Source of the DNA: Steinernema hermaphroditum
Lineage: Eukaryota > Nematoda > Chromadorea > Rhabditida > Steinernematidae
Direction of reading: 5' to 3'
NCBI GenBank assembly: GCA_030435675.1
Contig: CM059623.1
Location: 6,350,012 to 6,414,011, forward strand
Length of the DNA: 64,000 nucleotides
This document shows positions 53,713-64,000 of this stretch, piece after piece. The notes under the pieces are model-generated. The model ran no database searches. It had not been told where the DNA came from and saw only the letters and a program-made list of their open reading frames with translations. Every line of letters begins with the position of its first letter. The stretch's first letter is position 1. A program made the position numbers and the translations under genes.

Positions 53713-55747
53713 CTAACTGTAATATTTCATGAGAGTTGTTCTTGAAAACGGAACTGCACTCAAGGTTTGCGAAGTCGCTCCATTTATCTATAATAAGTAC
53801 ACACGCACTTCATCACCTCCCATGCGGAGCAGTTTACCTTGACTCTGACGTAATCTCCTGTGACTAACTCCTTCTCGGATTCATTCACTTCTGAAGGAAG
53901 AACCCGGTTCTCGAATATCACTTTCACTCCTCCGTCAGTGCGTCCGGAAACGGCCGTCTGTGATCGTTTGGTTCCCTTTTCCTCAATCAACACAAGATGC
54001 TCTCTGTCCATCTGCTTCTGGTTCCACGCTAAAGCTTGTTCCCGGAAGGCCGTCGCTAATTCTTCGTGACGTCTTCGCTTCACTTCTTCAGGAACATCGT
54101 CCACAAGGTGGTAATTCGCCTTTGTTTTCTGAAAGAGGCATATAAATGTAGGATTGCGCATTTCTTGACGTACCTCTCGCATACTGTAAGGGAATACGTA
54201 GCAGAAGGAGTACTGTACTTCGTGAATCAAACTGATTGTGTCTCTGTGAGCATCCTCCGTCTCCCCACAGAACCCTGCTATGAAATCACTCGTGAGGGCG
54301 ACGTCTATAAAAGTTATTTACAATAATTCGGACTTTGAAGATACCTGGGAGCACAGTACGCACGTCATCGACCAAGCTCAAGTAGAGCTCTCTCGTATAG
54401 CCACGCCCCATGACCTCCAGAATGGCGTCGTTGCCACTCTGTGCAGGCATGTGCAGCTGTTTGCAGATGTTGGGTCTGTCGCGGATCAGATGGATAACTT
54501 CCATCGGGAAGTCCTTCGGATGGGGAGACGTAAACCGAATCCGCATCTCTGGGTCAATTCTGGACACCTGATCGAGTAAGCTGAGAAATGTCACGCCTCC
54601 AGTCTTCGGTTTGTAAACTGTGCGGAAACCAGGTACGGTGGATGTCGAAGCCGCCAGATGGAAAGACGTCTCCGAAAGGTCCCGATAACTATTCACGTTT
54701 TGTCCGAGTAAAGTGATCTGTTTCACTCCCTGAAAAAGGGTTGCATTATTTCACTGCTTGAATCTATAAAACGTCACATCCTCGGAAAGTCTTCGGACTT
54801 CTTCGAGAATCGAGCTCACTGGTCGGCTTCTCTCGCGTCCGCGAGTTAGGGGAACAATACAGTAGGTACACATGTTATCACATCCTCTCATGATGGACCT
54901 GCAAATAGAAAATAACCAATTCCGTGCACAGCGACTCCTATTTACACAAAAGCATTTTTCGATTCTGCATCCATTCTGACGGGACTCACGTCGGCATACG
55001 TTTCGTCTAGGGATAACTGCACATTTATCGCGTTCCTGCCGGTTCCAGCAACAGCCAGAAGACGGGGTAGATCTCTGTAGGCATCAGGCCCGGCAACCAC
55101 GTCGACGTTCTTTGATTTCTCCAGAATCTTATGCCTCACTCTTTCGGCCATACATCCTAGAAAATACACAATGAAACAAACAAAACACAATTTCCCTCAC
55201 CCAGGACTCCAACGATTTGCCGCTTCGAAGCTGATCGGATTTTCCTCAGTTCCTTCCAGATCTTCTCTTCGGCGCCCTCACGAATCGAACAGGTCATCAG
55301 CAGGATCACGTCTGCGTCTACTTTGCTCACCGTTTCGATGTACCCAGAGGAGCAGAGCATCGAACGCACTATCTCCATGTCATTCACATTCATTTGACAT
55401 CCCGTAGTCATGTAGAACACTATGAAGGCTCTCGATTTTGACGTGAAAACGGACCTAAGTACGAACCTTTACGGCCTCTTCCGTGGTAATCCTCTGGGGA
55501 GAGGTACGAATCCGAGTCTGTCGCCGTTGGCATAATCTTCAGAGAGCGGCGCTGAGTAGCGCTCGCCTTCGCAATAAAGTGATCCAATCCCGGGCCATCT
55601 GAAAACGGATTATGTGAAAGAGAAGAAGTGCATAAATGAACCTTTCGGGATGCTAGACGTTGTGGAGGCGACTGCATTCGAACTGGAGCATCTGGCCGTC
55701 TGAATCGCCAATATCTTGCCGGGGAGAATCTCCAGAAGCTTCTTCAT
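53713..55747 (-). CDS. CDK5RAP1: CDK5RAP1-type mitochondrial tRNA methylthiotransferase
   Basis: About nine exons. The enzyme adds a methylthio group to i6A37 of mitochondrial tRNAs using two iron-sulfur clusters. The start at 55747 gives a typical mitochondrial presequence ([19 protein letters not shown]). The MTTase N-terminal domain has its three cluster cysteines in [16 protein letters not shown] and GCMAERV. The radical SAM motif CDNMCTYC follows in [13 protein letters not shown], then [36 protein letters not shown] and [12 protein letters not shown]. The TRAM domain ends the protein ([18 protein letters not shown]). The last exon (53713-53783) was found by joining across a 50-bp intron to [11 protein letters not shown], which restores the family's C-terminus. 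Confidence 0.93.
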
Positions 55748-56298
55748 CTCGGAAAAACGGAGGATTCGACGAAACCGCAAAGCTGACCGACTTCGCTAGG
55801 AGATCAGTTGGGCTCCCATAGCGAAAGTCCGCTGAGACGAGACGCCTCCTTCCAGTCTGTGTCTGTGCGCGGGAACGTCTCGTTCTGTTTGGCTCGGGTC
55901 CACATCTGTGGAATATCTCCTTCTCGTCGTAGTCGCGGCACCGTGGATCGCTCTGAAGTAGATTTGCACCAGGTCGTATTGATCTGTTGTTGACCCGGAG
56001 CTTGATCTGTTTTCTCTTGAATGTGCCGTTCGAAATTTTCCGGCCATCCTTTCAAGTAGCTTGTAGCTTGGACTCATGTTCGTGATGATTCTTAACACAC
56101 TCCCGTATTTGCCCCATCTGAAGTGGTCCACAGTCGGCTCTGTCCAAGTTGCCAGTTCCGGCGACTCTCAAGGGGAAATGCTATCGATCGCAGCGACGCG
56201 TGGGGTGTCCTCGCGGTTATTGAATGGACATCCGCGCGTCGCTTTTCTGGTGCGAGCTTGCTTTATCGCCTTTATATTGTGAACTCACCGATGATCAT
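55748..56298. other. Region between CDK5RAP1 and NONO-like genes
   Basis: 550 bp between divergent starts. Two overlapping minus-strand frames of about 85-110 codons (55804-56131) are open, one ending LSGLSLWEPN, but neither shows a recognisable family or good splice context. It may hold an unrecognised small upstream exon or only promoters. Confidence 0.35.
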
Positions 56299-59062
56299 AT
56301 GACCGTTCCAGGTGAGCCACTTTTGTCCGACATGCAGAAGAACAACCGCAAAGGAGGCGACGATAAGGACAAGCGTCGTGGAGGAGGCGATGATCGCCGG
56401 GACAACAGGTTGGTTATTTTTTCACTTTTGGACTCATTCGTTCTGAGCTTTGTTTTAGCGAACATCAAAAGCGTTCATGTAATTCACATCACTTTTCCTT
56501 TTTTTATGTTCTGCATAGGGCTGCGAATAAGCAGAAGCCTCTGAGTCCTTACCTCTGAACCACAGTACATGCTCTTGTAATCGTTGCCATTCATAAGCGC
56601 ACTAATTATGGATCCTTAATTGTAATGCCGCTTGCCTCTCGGGATGTGCTCGGCAGCCCGGAAGGCCAGTTAAAATGCAATCTTGCGGCTCGATACTAAC
56701 ACACTTCTCCATGCACGGCGCCCACGCAAGCCGTGTTCCTTCGCTAGCCTTCTTTATAAGTCGCAGTTGCAAAATCTAAGCCAGCTGATTTGGGGCTGAA
56801 CATGTTGACTAAAATTCTTGTAGCACCCGCGCCTTCTTCCTACTGCGCTCTGCAGTACACTGTGTGTAAGAGCAAGGGAACGAAACGCTCTTGCTTGGTT
56901 TGATTTGAAAGCCCTTTGACTCTCTTGGTGCGCTTTCGTTACTTATTCATTTGTGTTAATTTACTTTTCAGGCATACTATTCGTCTGTAGTGTTAATCGT
57001 TGCTCCTTTGTTAGATCTCGACGTTCCGGGAATAACCGTGACCACCACACCGGAAACCGACCTGGCGGCGGAGGTCCAAAAGGCACTCCTGGCTCTGGTG
57101 GGCTGTTGCTGTCGGGTGCTCCACTGACTGAGGATCAGTTGATGATGGAATTGCCCAAGAAGAAATTCACGGGTAGATGCCGCCTTTTCGTGGGCAACCT
57201 GACAAATGACACCACGGAGGTTGAATTGAAGGAGATGTTCGCTCCGCACGGCGACATTTCTGAATGCTACATTTCCGGAAAGGGATTTGCTTTCCTGCGC
57301 ATGGTCAGCTTTCAGATTTTTATTTGGCATGCCTTTTTTTGACCTGAAACGACTCTGACGTGCTTCCGACCTAAATTGAAGTAGCGTGATTGATCCGTTT
57401 TGCGATTTCTTTTTATCAAATCCTAAACGTTAATTCTGTAGGATACTCGCGCGCATGCTGAAAGTGCGAAGGAAACAATTGATGGTAAGACGCTCCATGG
57501 CCGCCCTGTTCGTGTTCGCTTCGCCGTTCACGGTGCCGCTCTCAAAATCAAGGAACTCCCTACTTCTGTGTCTAATGAGATGCTGTATCACGCGTTTTCC
57601 GCATTCGGAGAGGTTGAACGCGCTGTGCACATTGTTGACGAGAAGGGAAAGCCAACTGGCGAAGGAATCGTTGAATTCGAGAGGAAGCCGTCAGCCCAAG
57701 AGGCGTTAAATCAGATTCGCGAACGCGTTTTCCTTATGACAGCGTAAGTACAGGTCATCGACGGATACTCGGGGTCCGGAAGGGTTTCTTGCTCTAAGAT
57801 TCTCTCTTTGGGCCTCGACTCTAGTCGTGCTCCCTGCGGACTCTCTACATATCTTCATTGTGCAGGAATTCACGACCCTTAACTGTCGAGCCGCTTGAGC
57901 CTCGCGATGAAGATGACGGACTTGCCGAACGGATGATTCCGCGATCACCGGCGCTTATGAAGTATTGTTTGCTTACTTCTTTTGTTGAGTCTCACAGGGC
58001 AGCGCCTAGAGCATAGTATTTTGATCGGCCCCACGCTCATAAATTTCCCTGGGCGCTGCTCCTCGTTCGAAGCGTGGACTATTGCTTATTGTGCATTTAA
58101 TCAGGGAGAGGGAAATCGGGCCAAGATTCCCGCCTAGCAACAGCTTTGAGTATATTTACGGCAAAAAATGGAAGGAACTCTACGAAATGGAGCGCAAAAA
58201 GCGGGAAGAACTTGAAGCTGAGTTGTCCGAAGCCAGACGCCGCTTGGAGCTTGACATGGAGGTCGCTTATCAGGACTATCAAGCTCAAATGCTCCGTGAA
58301 GGCAAGATTTATTTTCCCTTTTTCTTGTGCATGTCACCGAGTTGAAAAGAACTCAAGTGCCTGTCCCTCCGCCCTGGACTTTTCCGAGATGTTTTGGACT
58401 ATCATGGACTCCCTTCACTCGGCTTGAACTTTTTTTCGTTCCGGGACAGGCACAATACAAAGATCCGTCGTTCTTACACTGCAGTATTCTTCCGGACTTT
58501 TGATCGCAGTTTTCACACGATAATCCTGGCAGCTTTCAGATCTCCAACGTCGACAACAAGAACTTGAGCGCCTTGAAGAACAACGCAGAATGAGGGCTCA
58601 GAATGGAAGTCGTGGTCCATCATCTTTCCCAGGTATTAGGCTTGCCGTGAGTCTCAGTAGCAACAGCGACTACTTTAGGCTTCGGCGGAATCGATCGCAG
58701 CGGTCCTCCAATGCAGGGTGGACCAGGTGTGCCCCCACCAGGTCCTCCACAAGGAATGCCTGGCGGTCCCAATGGTAATTACCTGGATTCACTTCACCAC
58801 ACAAAGGTTTTTCGTTTTAGATCCAAACATAGTACAAGGTGTCCACAAGCTACTTCAGATGTTCAAAAACGATGTACCAAACCGTCAGTTCCAGCAACAG
58901 CCGAACCCAGGATTCTTCCCTCCCGGACCTTCGGTTCCAGGACGCGGTCCGATGCCTCCTCCTTTGATGGGTGGACCTGGCCCTGCCTTCCAGATGCCAT
59001 TCCAAGGCGGCCCTCCTCCTCAAGGAGACTTCCGTCCGCCCGAGAAAAGAATGCGACGTTAG
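56299..59062 (+). CDS. NONO/PSF-like (DBHS family) RNA-binding protein
   Basis: DBHS proteins are nuclear paraspeckle-type factors for transcription, splicing and RNA retention. Seen: a charged Gly/Arg-rich N-terminus; RRM1 with CRLFVGNL and GKGFAFLRM; RRM2 with ALKIKELPTSVSNEMLYHAF and GIVEFE; the NOPS segment (RPLTVEPLEPRDEDDGL); a long Glu/Arg-rich coiled coil (KKREELEAELSEARRRLE); and a Gly/Pro/Gln-rich low-complexity tail. Exon 1 (56299 or 56332 to 56408) is followed by a 607-bp intron; other introns are 45-240 bp. The intron starting at 58303 has a GC donor (AG/GCAAGA). 245 bp separate its stop from the next gene on the same strand. Confidence 0.9.
58350..58456. repeat. Small inverted-repeat insertion in a NONO-like intron
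   Basis: GTGCCTGTCCC at the left and GGGACAGGCAC at the right enclose about 85 bp. Possible MITE remnant; no target duplication was settled. Confidence 0.45.
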
Positions 59063-59279
59063 CGAGCTTGTCGACATATTTCACTCTTATATTTGACGCG
59101 TGCTTTTATTCAGTAACTATTTGTGTAGTGTTTGTGATGTGCTTAAAATAAATCCTCAACCAATGAAGAGTTTGCGAAATCTATGCCGTTCGGCTACGGC
59201 AGATGTACATATCTTAGAGCACGGGAGTAGATAGCACACAGAAGAGTAGAAGTACGCAACTAATTTTGCAATCTAATTT

Positions 59280-59306
59280 TGCAAGACTCTCTCTGCAGAA
59301 CCAGGG
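59280..59306 (+). promoter_or_regulatory. Putative trans-splice acceptor before SPF45-like gene
   Basis: A pyrimidine-rich CTCTCTCTGCAG ends 9 bases before the ATG at 59307. It follows the upstream gene's AATAAA (near 59148) by about 150 bp, the spacing typical of nematode operons with SL2-type trans-splicing. Inference; no spliced-leader RNA gene was found here. Confidence 0.5.
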
Positions 59307-60701
59307 ATGTCTCTCTACGGAATATTCGGAGAAGGCGCAAGCGATCCGCCACCGCCACCCGTCGTCACTGCGAAGCTGCCGGAGGTCACTCCTATCGCAC
59401 CCGAATCGAAGAAGGAATCTGCGCAGAAGTCCAGTAGGGGCTCGTTGATCTCAGAAAGCTAATTGGAAGTCTTTCAGATCTTCCCAGCGGGATGAATCTG
59501 CAGTTTCTGCAGTCCCAAATCCGACTGAAGAAGGCTCAGATGGCACAGCAGGTGAGCTGAAGAGAGGAACTGGTCACGGCAATCAGATGTTTAGGCGAAG
59601 ATTCCCAAGGTAACGCCGAAAATCGGCAATTCCAACCAGAAGACCGGATTCAAGCTGAAGCCGCGAAAGGCCGTTCCGCTGCCCGCTAGCGAAGGTCTTT
59701 CGCTCTCCTTCATCCCGAAGGCGATGGTTGAAGACAAGGTGTTCCTCTTCGGCGAGATCAACATCGAAGACGAATACGATCCCACAACGCCTTCGGACTT
59801 TGCCATCGCCAAAATGAAAAGGTATTCGTGGCCCTCTCGCTGTGTACCGTATGCTTCGATATTCAGGGACGAGCAGAGAGCGAAGCAGAAAATGGCGCGC
59901 GAAATCGCCGATAGGGCGCGCCGCGAACACGAAGAAGAAGAGGCGAAGCGGAGGAAAGGCGCCGCCATCGCCCCTCCGACCGCGCTGCTCGAAGACACTA
60001 CGCCCCAAGCAGAAGTGCCTCAAGATGCGCCCACGTCCTCTTCGACCGCTGCCAGCCTAATGCCGCCACCGTCGTTCACCCCCTCGTTTGGAAGCGGCTC
60101 GAAGGGACTCGGAGTAGCCGCCAGCATCATGTCACGAATGGGATACAAGGAGGGTTCTGGATTGGGAAAGGACGAACAAGGCATGAGCACGGCTCTGCAG
60201 GTGGAGAAAGTGGGGAAGAACGTCGGATTCATAAAATCAGAGAAGAAAGAGGCGCCGCCACCCACGTCGTGTGAGGTCGGACCTTCGAACATGGTGATGA
60301 TCAAGTCAGCCACCAAGATTCTTCTCCTAAGGGTGCATTAGCCGTTTAAAGAACTAAAATGAAGGATCTTTTCAGAATATGGTGAGCAAGGAGGAAGTCG
60401 ACAGCGATTTGGAGCCCGAGATCCGTGGAGAGATGGAGAAGTACGGACAGGTGACCAAGGTCATCATCCACCCGGTGAGTTATCCCCCCCCCCCCACTGA
60501 CATCCTCTGTAGTATGTCGCACAGGAGCCAGAAGAAGAGGTTCGGATCTTCGTCGAATTCACGAACGTGGCGCAGGCGATAAAGGCGTTCATCGACCTAA
60601 ACGGACGGTTCTTCGGCGGTCGCTCCATCCGGGCCGGGTTCTACCCGGTCGACGTTTACGAGCTCAAGAACTACGACAGAATTATCCCGGTGCCTCCTTA
60701 G
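59307..60701 (+). CDS. RBM17: SPF45/RBM17-like splicing factor
   Basis: Six exons with introns of 44, 43, 45, 43 and 38 bp give 393 residues, close to the family length. SPF45 is a second-step, 3'-splice-site factor. Seen: an N-terminal MSLYGIFGE start; KTGFKLKPRKAVPLP; a charged coiled segment; a G-patch (SIMSRMGYKEGSGLGKDEQG, about residues 235-270); and a C-terminal UHM-type RRM with LLLRNMVSKEEVD, RIFVEF and NGRFFGGR. The RxF motif that binds UHM ligands is kept (Arg-Phe-Phe). A run of about 13 C lies in the last intron. It follows the NONO-like gene on the same strand, so the two probably form an operon of nuclear RNA factors. Confidence 0.93.
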
Positions 60702-60932
60702 GACCAGATTACAGTATTCTACGTGTAAACAATAAAATTTTAAATTTTTTGAAACTTAAAAAAAACTTTAATCTGTCGAATGGGTGAAAATAATGTAGAA
60801 AAGCCTTATCGTCGTTGTGATATTGATAATACGTTGTAGACGATCTGGATGCATGAAATCCAAAATTTACGCTATATGACGTTTATAGCAGTTTTGTATG
60901 AACAAGGAGCGAACAGGCTTCGGAGAGCAGGA
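60702..60932. other. Convergent 3' ends
   Basis: 231 bp with AATAAA near 60732 on plus for the SPF45-like gene. Low complexity around 60740-60770. No gene. Confidence 0.4.
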
Positions 60933-61145
60933 TCAGCCGAAGTACATGAAGTTGGCGGAGATCTTGCCGAACATGCGGATCCACTCGACGAGCGGGTTGA
61001 CGCCCTGGACGCGGACTGAGCTGAAGGGCACGGAGACGTGGTACTCGTAGCGCTTCGCCCGGATCGGCGAATCCCCCGCGGAGTCGCCAAAGCAGATGAC
61101 GGCGAGGAGGAGGCAGATGAGCCTCCGGGGGAGGAGGGGGGCCAT
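60933..61145 (-). CDS. Small secreted protein (70 residues)
   Basis: I do not recognise the family. The frame starts with a clear signal peptide (MAPLLPRRLICLLLAVICFG, cleavage likely near GDSAG), then a KR pair, then a short segment ending VEWIRMFGKISANFMYFG. The KR could be a proprotein-convertase site, and a C-terminal glycine could be amidated, but without a flanking basic site at the end a neuropeptide role is weak. The ATG at 61143-61145 is the natural start because it begins the signal peptide. No intron is needed. Confidence 0.55.
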   Translation of the reverse strand: MAPLLPRRLICLLLAVICFGDSAGDSPIRAKRYEYHVSVPFSSVRVQGVNPLVEWIRMFGKISANFMYFG

Positions 61146-61760
61146 ATGAACCGATGGAAGCTTCCGAGGCGCTTTTTATGGACGTTCCAAGGAGAGGGGA
61201 TAAGTTGTGAATCCAGTCGACGACTCCATTGTGTGGAGAGACCGATCGGAGGCAAAACACCGCCGTACCGCCGTACTTTGGAACTCTCCGTCACCACAAG
61301 CCGAGAGAAAACAGAGTCGGAGAGTGACTCCTGGATTGGGGTGACTGTGAAGTGACTGGTAAATGAATCGCCTCGATTCCAATCGGCTTATCTCACGTTG
61401 GTCCCGGAGCGAATGAGCTCCGATTCTCAGAAGCTGGCCTTTGAGACCACGCGGACCCTCTGATTCAACTCCGTCTTCTGTGCTTCTTCCCTCAACGACG
61501 ACCTTCACCACAAAATGCACCGAATTCCCCCTGGAAGCACCCAAAAACGGAAGTGGTTCCTTCCCTAGAGGCCTGTCGCGGCTACGACGCCTCCGAGGCG
61601 CAGCTCCGAAGTGGAGTTCACGAGGACGGTTTTTGTCTTCGTAGATTCAATTACCGTCTTCTTTGTTTTTGAGTGGTTTCTCCGTGTTTGGACTCTAATC
61701 GGATTACGATTGTGGAGGAAGAGTCCAGCAGAGAGGGTCAGAGTCCAGAGGACCGACGAA
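61146..61760. other. Upstream region, no gene seen
   Basis: 615 bp, GC-balanced, with several short open frames on both strands but no domain, codon pattern or splice structure that supports a gene. Presumably holds the promoters of the secreted protein (minus) and of the exon at 61761 (plus). Confidence 0.35.
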
Positions 61761-61816
61761 GATGACTGGCCGCGGCTTCAAAGAGCGCTACCTGCCTCTA
61801 TCCGGATTCTGCAAAC
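61761..61816 (+). CDS. Possible first coding exon (19 residues)
   Basis: An ATG in AAGATG context starts MTGRGFKERYLPLSGFCKR, and the last codons run into a good splice donor, AAACG/GTGAGT. In this window most genes start with such short exons, so this may be the first exon of a gene continuing to the right. No matching next exon was found before 64000. Not recognised. Confidence 0.35.
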
Positions 61817-64000
61817 GGTGAGTCCCCTACTGGACATCTTCTAAGCTCTCGGTAAGACTGCACGCGGCTCTTCCAAAGAAATCTAAGAGTACCTCGGTTA
61901 ACCAACGTGGTCTACTAGATAGGAGGTTCTCAGTTCAAAGTTACCTGGGAGGTTCACCTGCAGGCTTAGAGTTCTGCACGTCTTCTCGGTCGCCAGTGGG
62001 ACAATGTGTCCCCGGGATAACAGCCTAGATTACAACTTTCACTTTTTCCGCAAGTGCTCGAAGTGCCTACTATATCTATCCTGAAAGATGACTTTTCTCC
62101 CCAAACAAGATGCGTAGAAGTAAACCCTGTTGTCCCTAGGACCTACTGTCCATGGACAAACTGTACCTAGCGGCCTTTCTAATCTTATTTCATCCCAGTT
62201 CCCTGCAATTTGCCCCTGATCCTCGCCCCAAAGTCGCCACCCACTCGAGGATTAAAGGGGAAACTCAAAATCGGGTGGATCGGGGAGAGTTTCTCCATTT
62301 GGGCGTTCATCGTAATTCGGCACCGAAAATGGAATTATTTATAAGCTCTATCCAAAACATCTCCTCCCGACCGGAATTCGATCGAATTCGTCCATCGTCT
62401 TAATAGTGCTCCCAGGAGCTTCCTCTAGACCCTCCCTGACCTTTCAAAGCTGCTTCCCCAATTGGACCTCCGCCCGAACCCTCCTAATCCCAGAAATTCG
62501 CCCGGATTGTCCCGAAGTGTTTACCCTGTTTCTCCTCGAGGGGCTCCGCCACCCACATCGCCTGGCGCCCATCCGCTCATCATCGCCAAAAACGGTGGTG
62601 CCCCTCTCTCGAGAACGGACCCCCGCGGCCCTCGGCGCGCCTCTAGACTCTAGACTAAGCGCCACTCTAATCAAAAACGAATTAATTCACGCCGAACTTC
62701 GCCTTCCGTCACCCCTCCGAGTTCCGATTCGACGGCCTTTGGTTCCTTTTCGCTTATCGTGGTGCTCTCTCTGTGGACTTTCCTCGCTGTTTTGGAGGGG
62801 ATCTAGAAGTTGGACAGAGATTCGGGGCTGATTCTCTTTCTCGCCGCCCTCTAATCGTTGTCTTCTTGACTTCGAGGAGGTCTTGCTGACCTCCATATTG
62901 TCGCCACGGCTGTGGGGCGAGGCTCTGAGGTGTTTTTTGGAACAAGAAGGGCTCAGCTCCGAGAATGACACCCCTCATATGTTCGGCCTTCTTCGGCAAA
63001 AGAAGGTACAGTACACCTCGATTTCAAGGGGGCGTCTTCTCTCGTCGGCCCCGTGCCGTAGTTCTCTAGTCCGTCGCCTCGTGAATCGCACTTTGTTTGT
63101 TCTTTGGCGTAAATATCGTGGCAATCCTGTGGAGAGCTTCCATCTTGGCTGCCTCGGAGGAAGGAGTTCAGAGATTGGGGGTTCGCTCCAAATTGAGTTA
63201 CCATAGAACGCGCTTTCTGAGAACGGAGTTTGCTCTCCGAATCGTGGGACTTTAGCAACGTAAACACGAGGTTCGGCTATAAGAAACGCTGGCGAGATGT
63301 CTGTGTTAGGGCATGAACGGGCCCTTCGACCCTCTTCGAGAGGCTTCTGTAGTGCCTTCTGCTCCGGTCGCCTACCCTCGTTCCCTTTAGGCATTCTCAG
63401 GGCTTTGTTTTGAGAAGGGAGAAATGGAGTTTGCTCTCGGGTGACGTGGGAGATTCTTGTTTTCATCAGATCCTCGATCGTCACCTCATCCCTCTAGAAC
63501 GCGCCACCCACCCGGGTCAGCCACTTCTCGTCTCACCTCTGCCGGAACGGCCATTTTCTCAGATTTGCGCTGTAAACGGCTGTTTGTGGCGAAGAGGTCC
63601 ATTTTGGACAATTTATGAACTTTTTTTATGCGCTCTATTCCAAGCGAAGCGCCGCTTTAAGTCCTCTGCAGAACCCAAATTCTCCACGACGTGCTACGAG
63701 ATATACAGATCACCACTACCGTAATCTCCTGGAGGAGAGCCTATGCTAATTCCCGTTTTTGTCCTTCTTTCTCATCTTTTTTGTTTACATTCGGACGTCC
63801 GTTTATCAATTTGAAACGAGGTGGTAAACAAAGTCTATCGGCTTTATATTCATGGCCTCTTTAATGGACTTCCTTCGCGGTCCTTTCGCCGTCCGAAAGG
63901 TTAATGACCTTTATCTACCGAAGCTCCCGCCTTCTTGAAGACGAATCCTCGTCCACTCATCCACCCCAGCGCCGGTGCTTCTCCTTTTGGGTGCCGAAAT
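61817..64000. other. Long stretch without recognisable genes
   Basis: 2.2 kb with GC-balanced sequence and overlapping frames up to about 170 codons on several frames, which is what open composition alone gives here. No domain, repeat or transposon end was recognised. It could be a long first intron of the exon at 61761, unusual for this genome, or an intergenic or unfamiliar ncRNA region. Confidence 0.35.

Noticed and set aside
55796..56131. Minus-strand frame of 111 codons upstream of CDK5RAP1
   Set aside because: Two competing frames, no recognised family, no clear start; kept only as an uncertain region.
61900..62150. rRNA-like fragment (GTCCCCGGGATAACAGCCTAG)
   Set aside because: The resemblance to a large-subunit rRNA motif is about ten bases long and the surroundings do not match.
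62975..63484. Minus-strand open frame of 169 codons
   Set aside because: Overlaps several equally open frames; composition is irregular and there is no domain or splice structure.

Overview
The window reads as nuclear DNA of a small-genome nematode. The signs are: spliced genes with very short introns (most 38-50 bp), a cuticlin-like ZP gene, a PUF protein, an Argonaute fragment, a PAT-like DIRS retrotransposon with split direct repeats, and same-strand genes about 245-285 bp apart that look like operons. No species is assigned. No prokaryotic operons, rRNA, convincing tRNA genes or CRISPR arrays were found.

Layout. 1-3300 is repeat-rich: the end of a DIRS/PAT tyrosine recombinase, then three fold-back DNA elements. 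3298-7891 is a compact gene block: a small basic protein, alpha-tubulin, and divergently a PUF RNA-binding protein. 7900-26700 is almost entirely mobile DNA: an IS630-like element, fold-back and tRNA-like repeats, a 12.4-kb PAT-like element (11.83-24.24 kb) split by a young Ty3/gypsy element (14.46-21.83 kb), and a mariner. 26880-34214 holds three minus-strand genes in operon-like order: ZCCHC8-like, an RPT2-like proteasome ATPase, and a ZP transmembrane protein. 34385-35106 is a chimaera of two gene fragments, DHX35 5' end against an Argonaute PAZ region.

35981-49469 holds a large unidentified minus-strand gene and, divergently, a ParB/sulfiredoxin-like gene. The latter is split inside a coding exon by a 6.9-kb Harbinger element that itself carries four further transposons. 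50030-60701 is a second gene block: DHX35 helicase (+), CDK5RAP1 tRNA methylthiotransferase (-), then NONO/PSF and SPF45/RBM17 (+) spaced like an operon pair. The last 3.3 kb has one small secreted protein, a possible first exon, and a long stretch without recognisable coding sequence.

The host genes lean toward RNA metabolism (ZCCHC8, DHX35, NONO, SPF45, PUF, CDK5RAP1). The most unusual points are: an RPT2 paralogue without the pore-loop aromatic residue, transposon nesting three levels deep inside a coding exon, a gypsy polyprotein with an extra C-terminal domain, a PAT element inserted without target duplication into a MITE, and a truncated DHX35 copy that keeps a short intron which is greatly expanded in the functional gene. 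Exon joins were made by hand from GT/AG signals, reading frame and remembered family similarity; no alignment or search was run.
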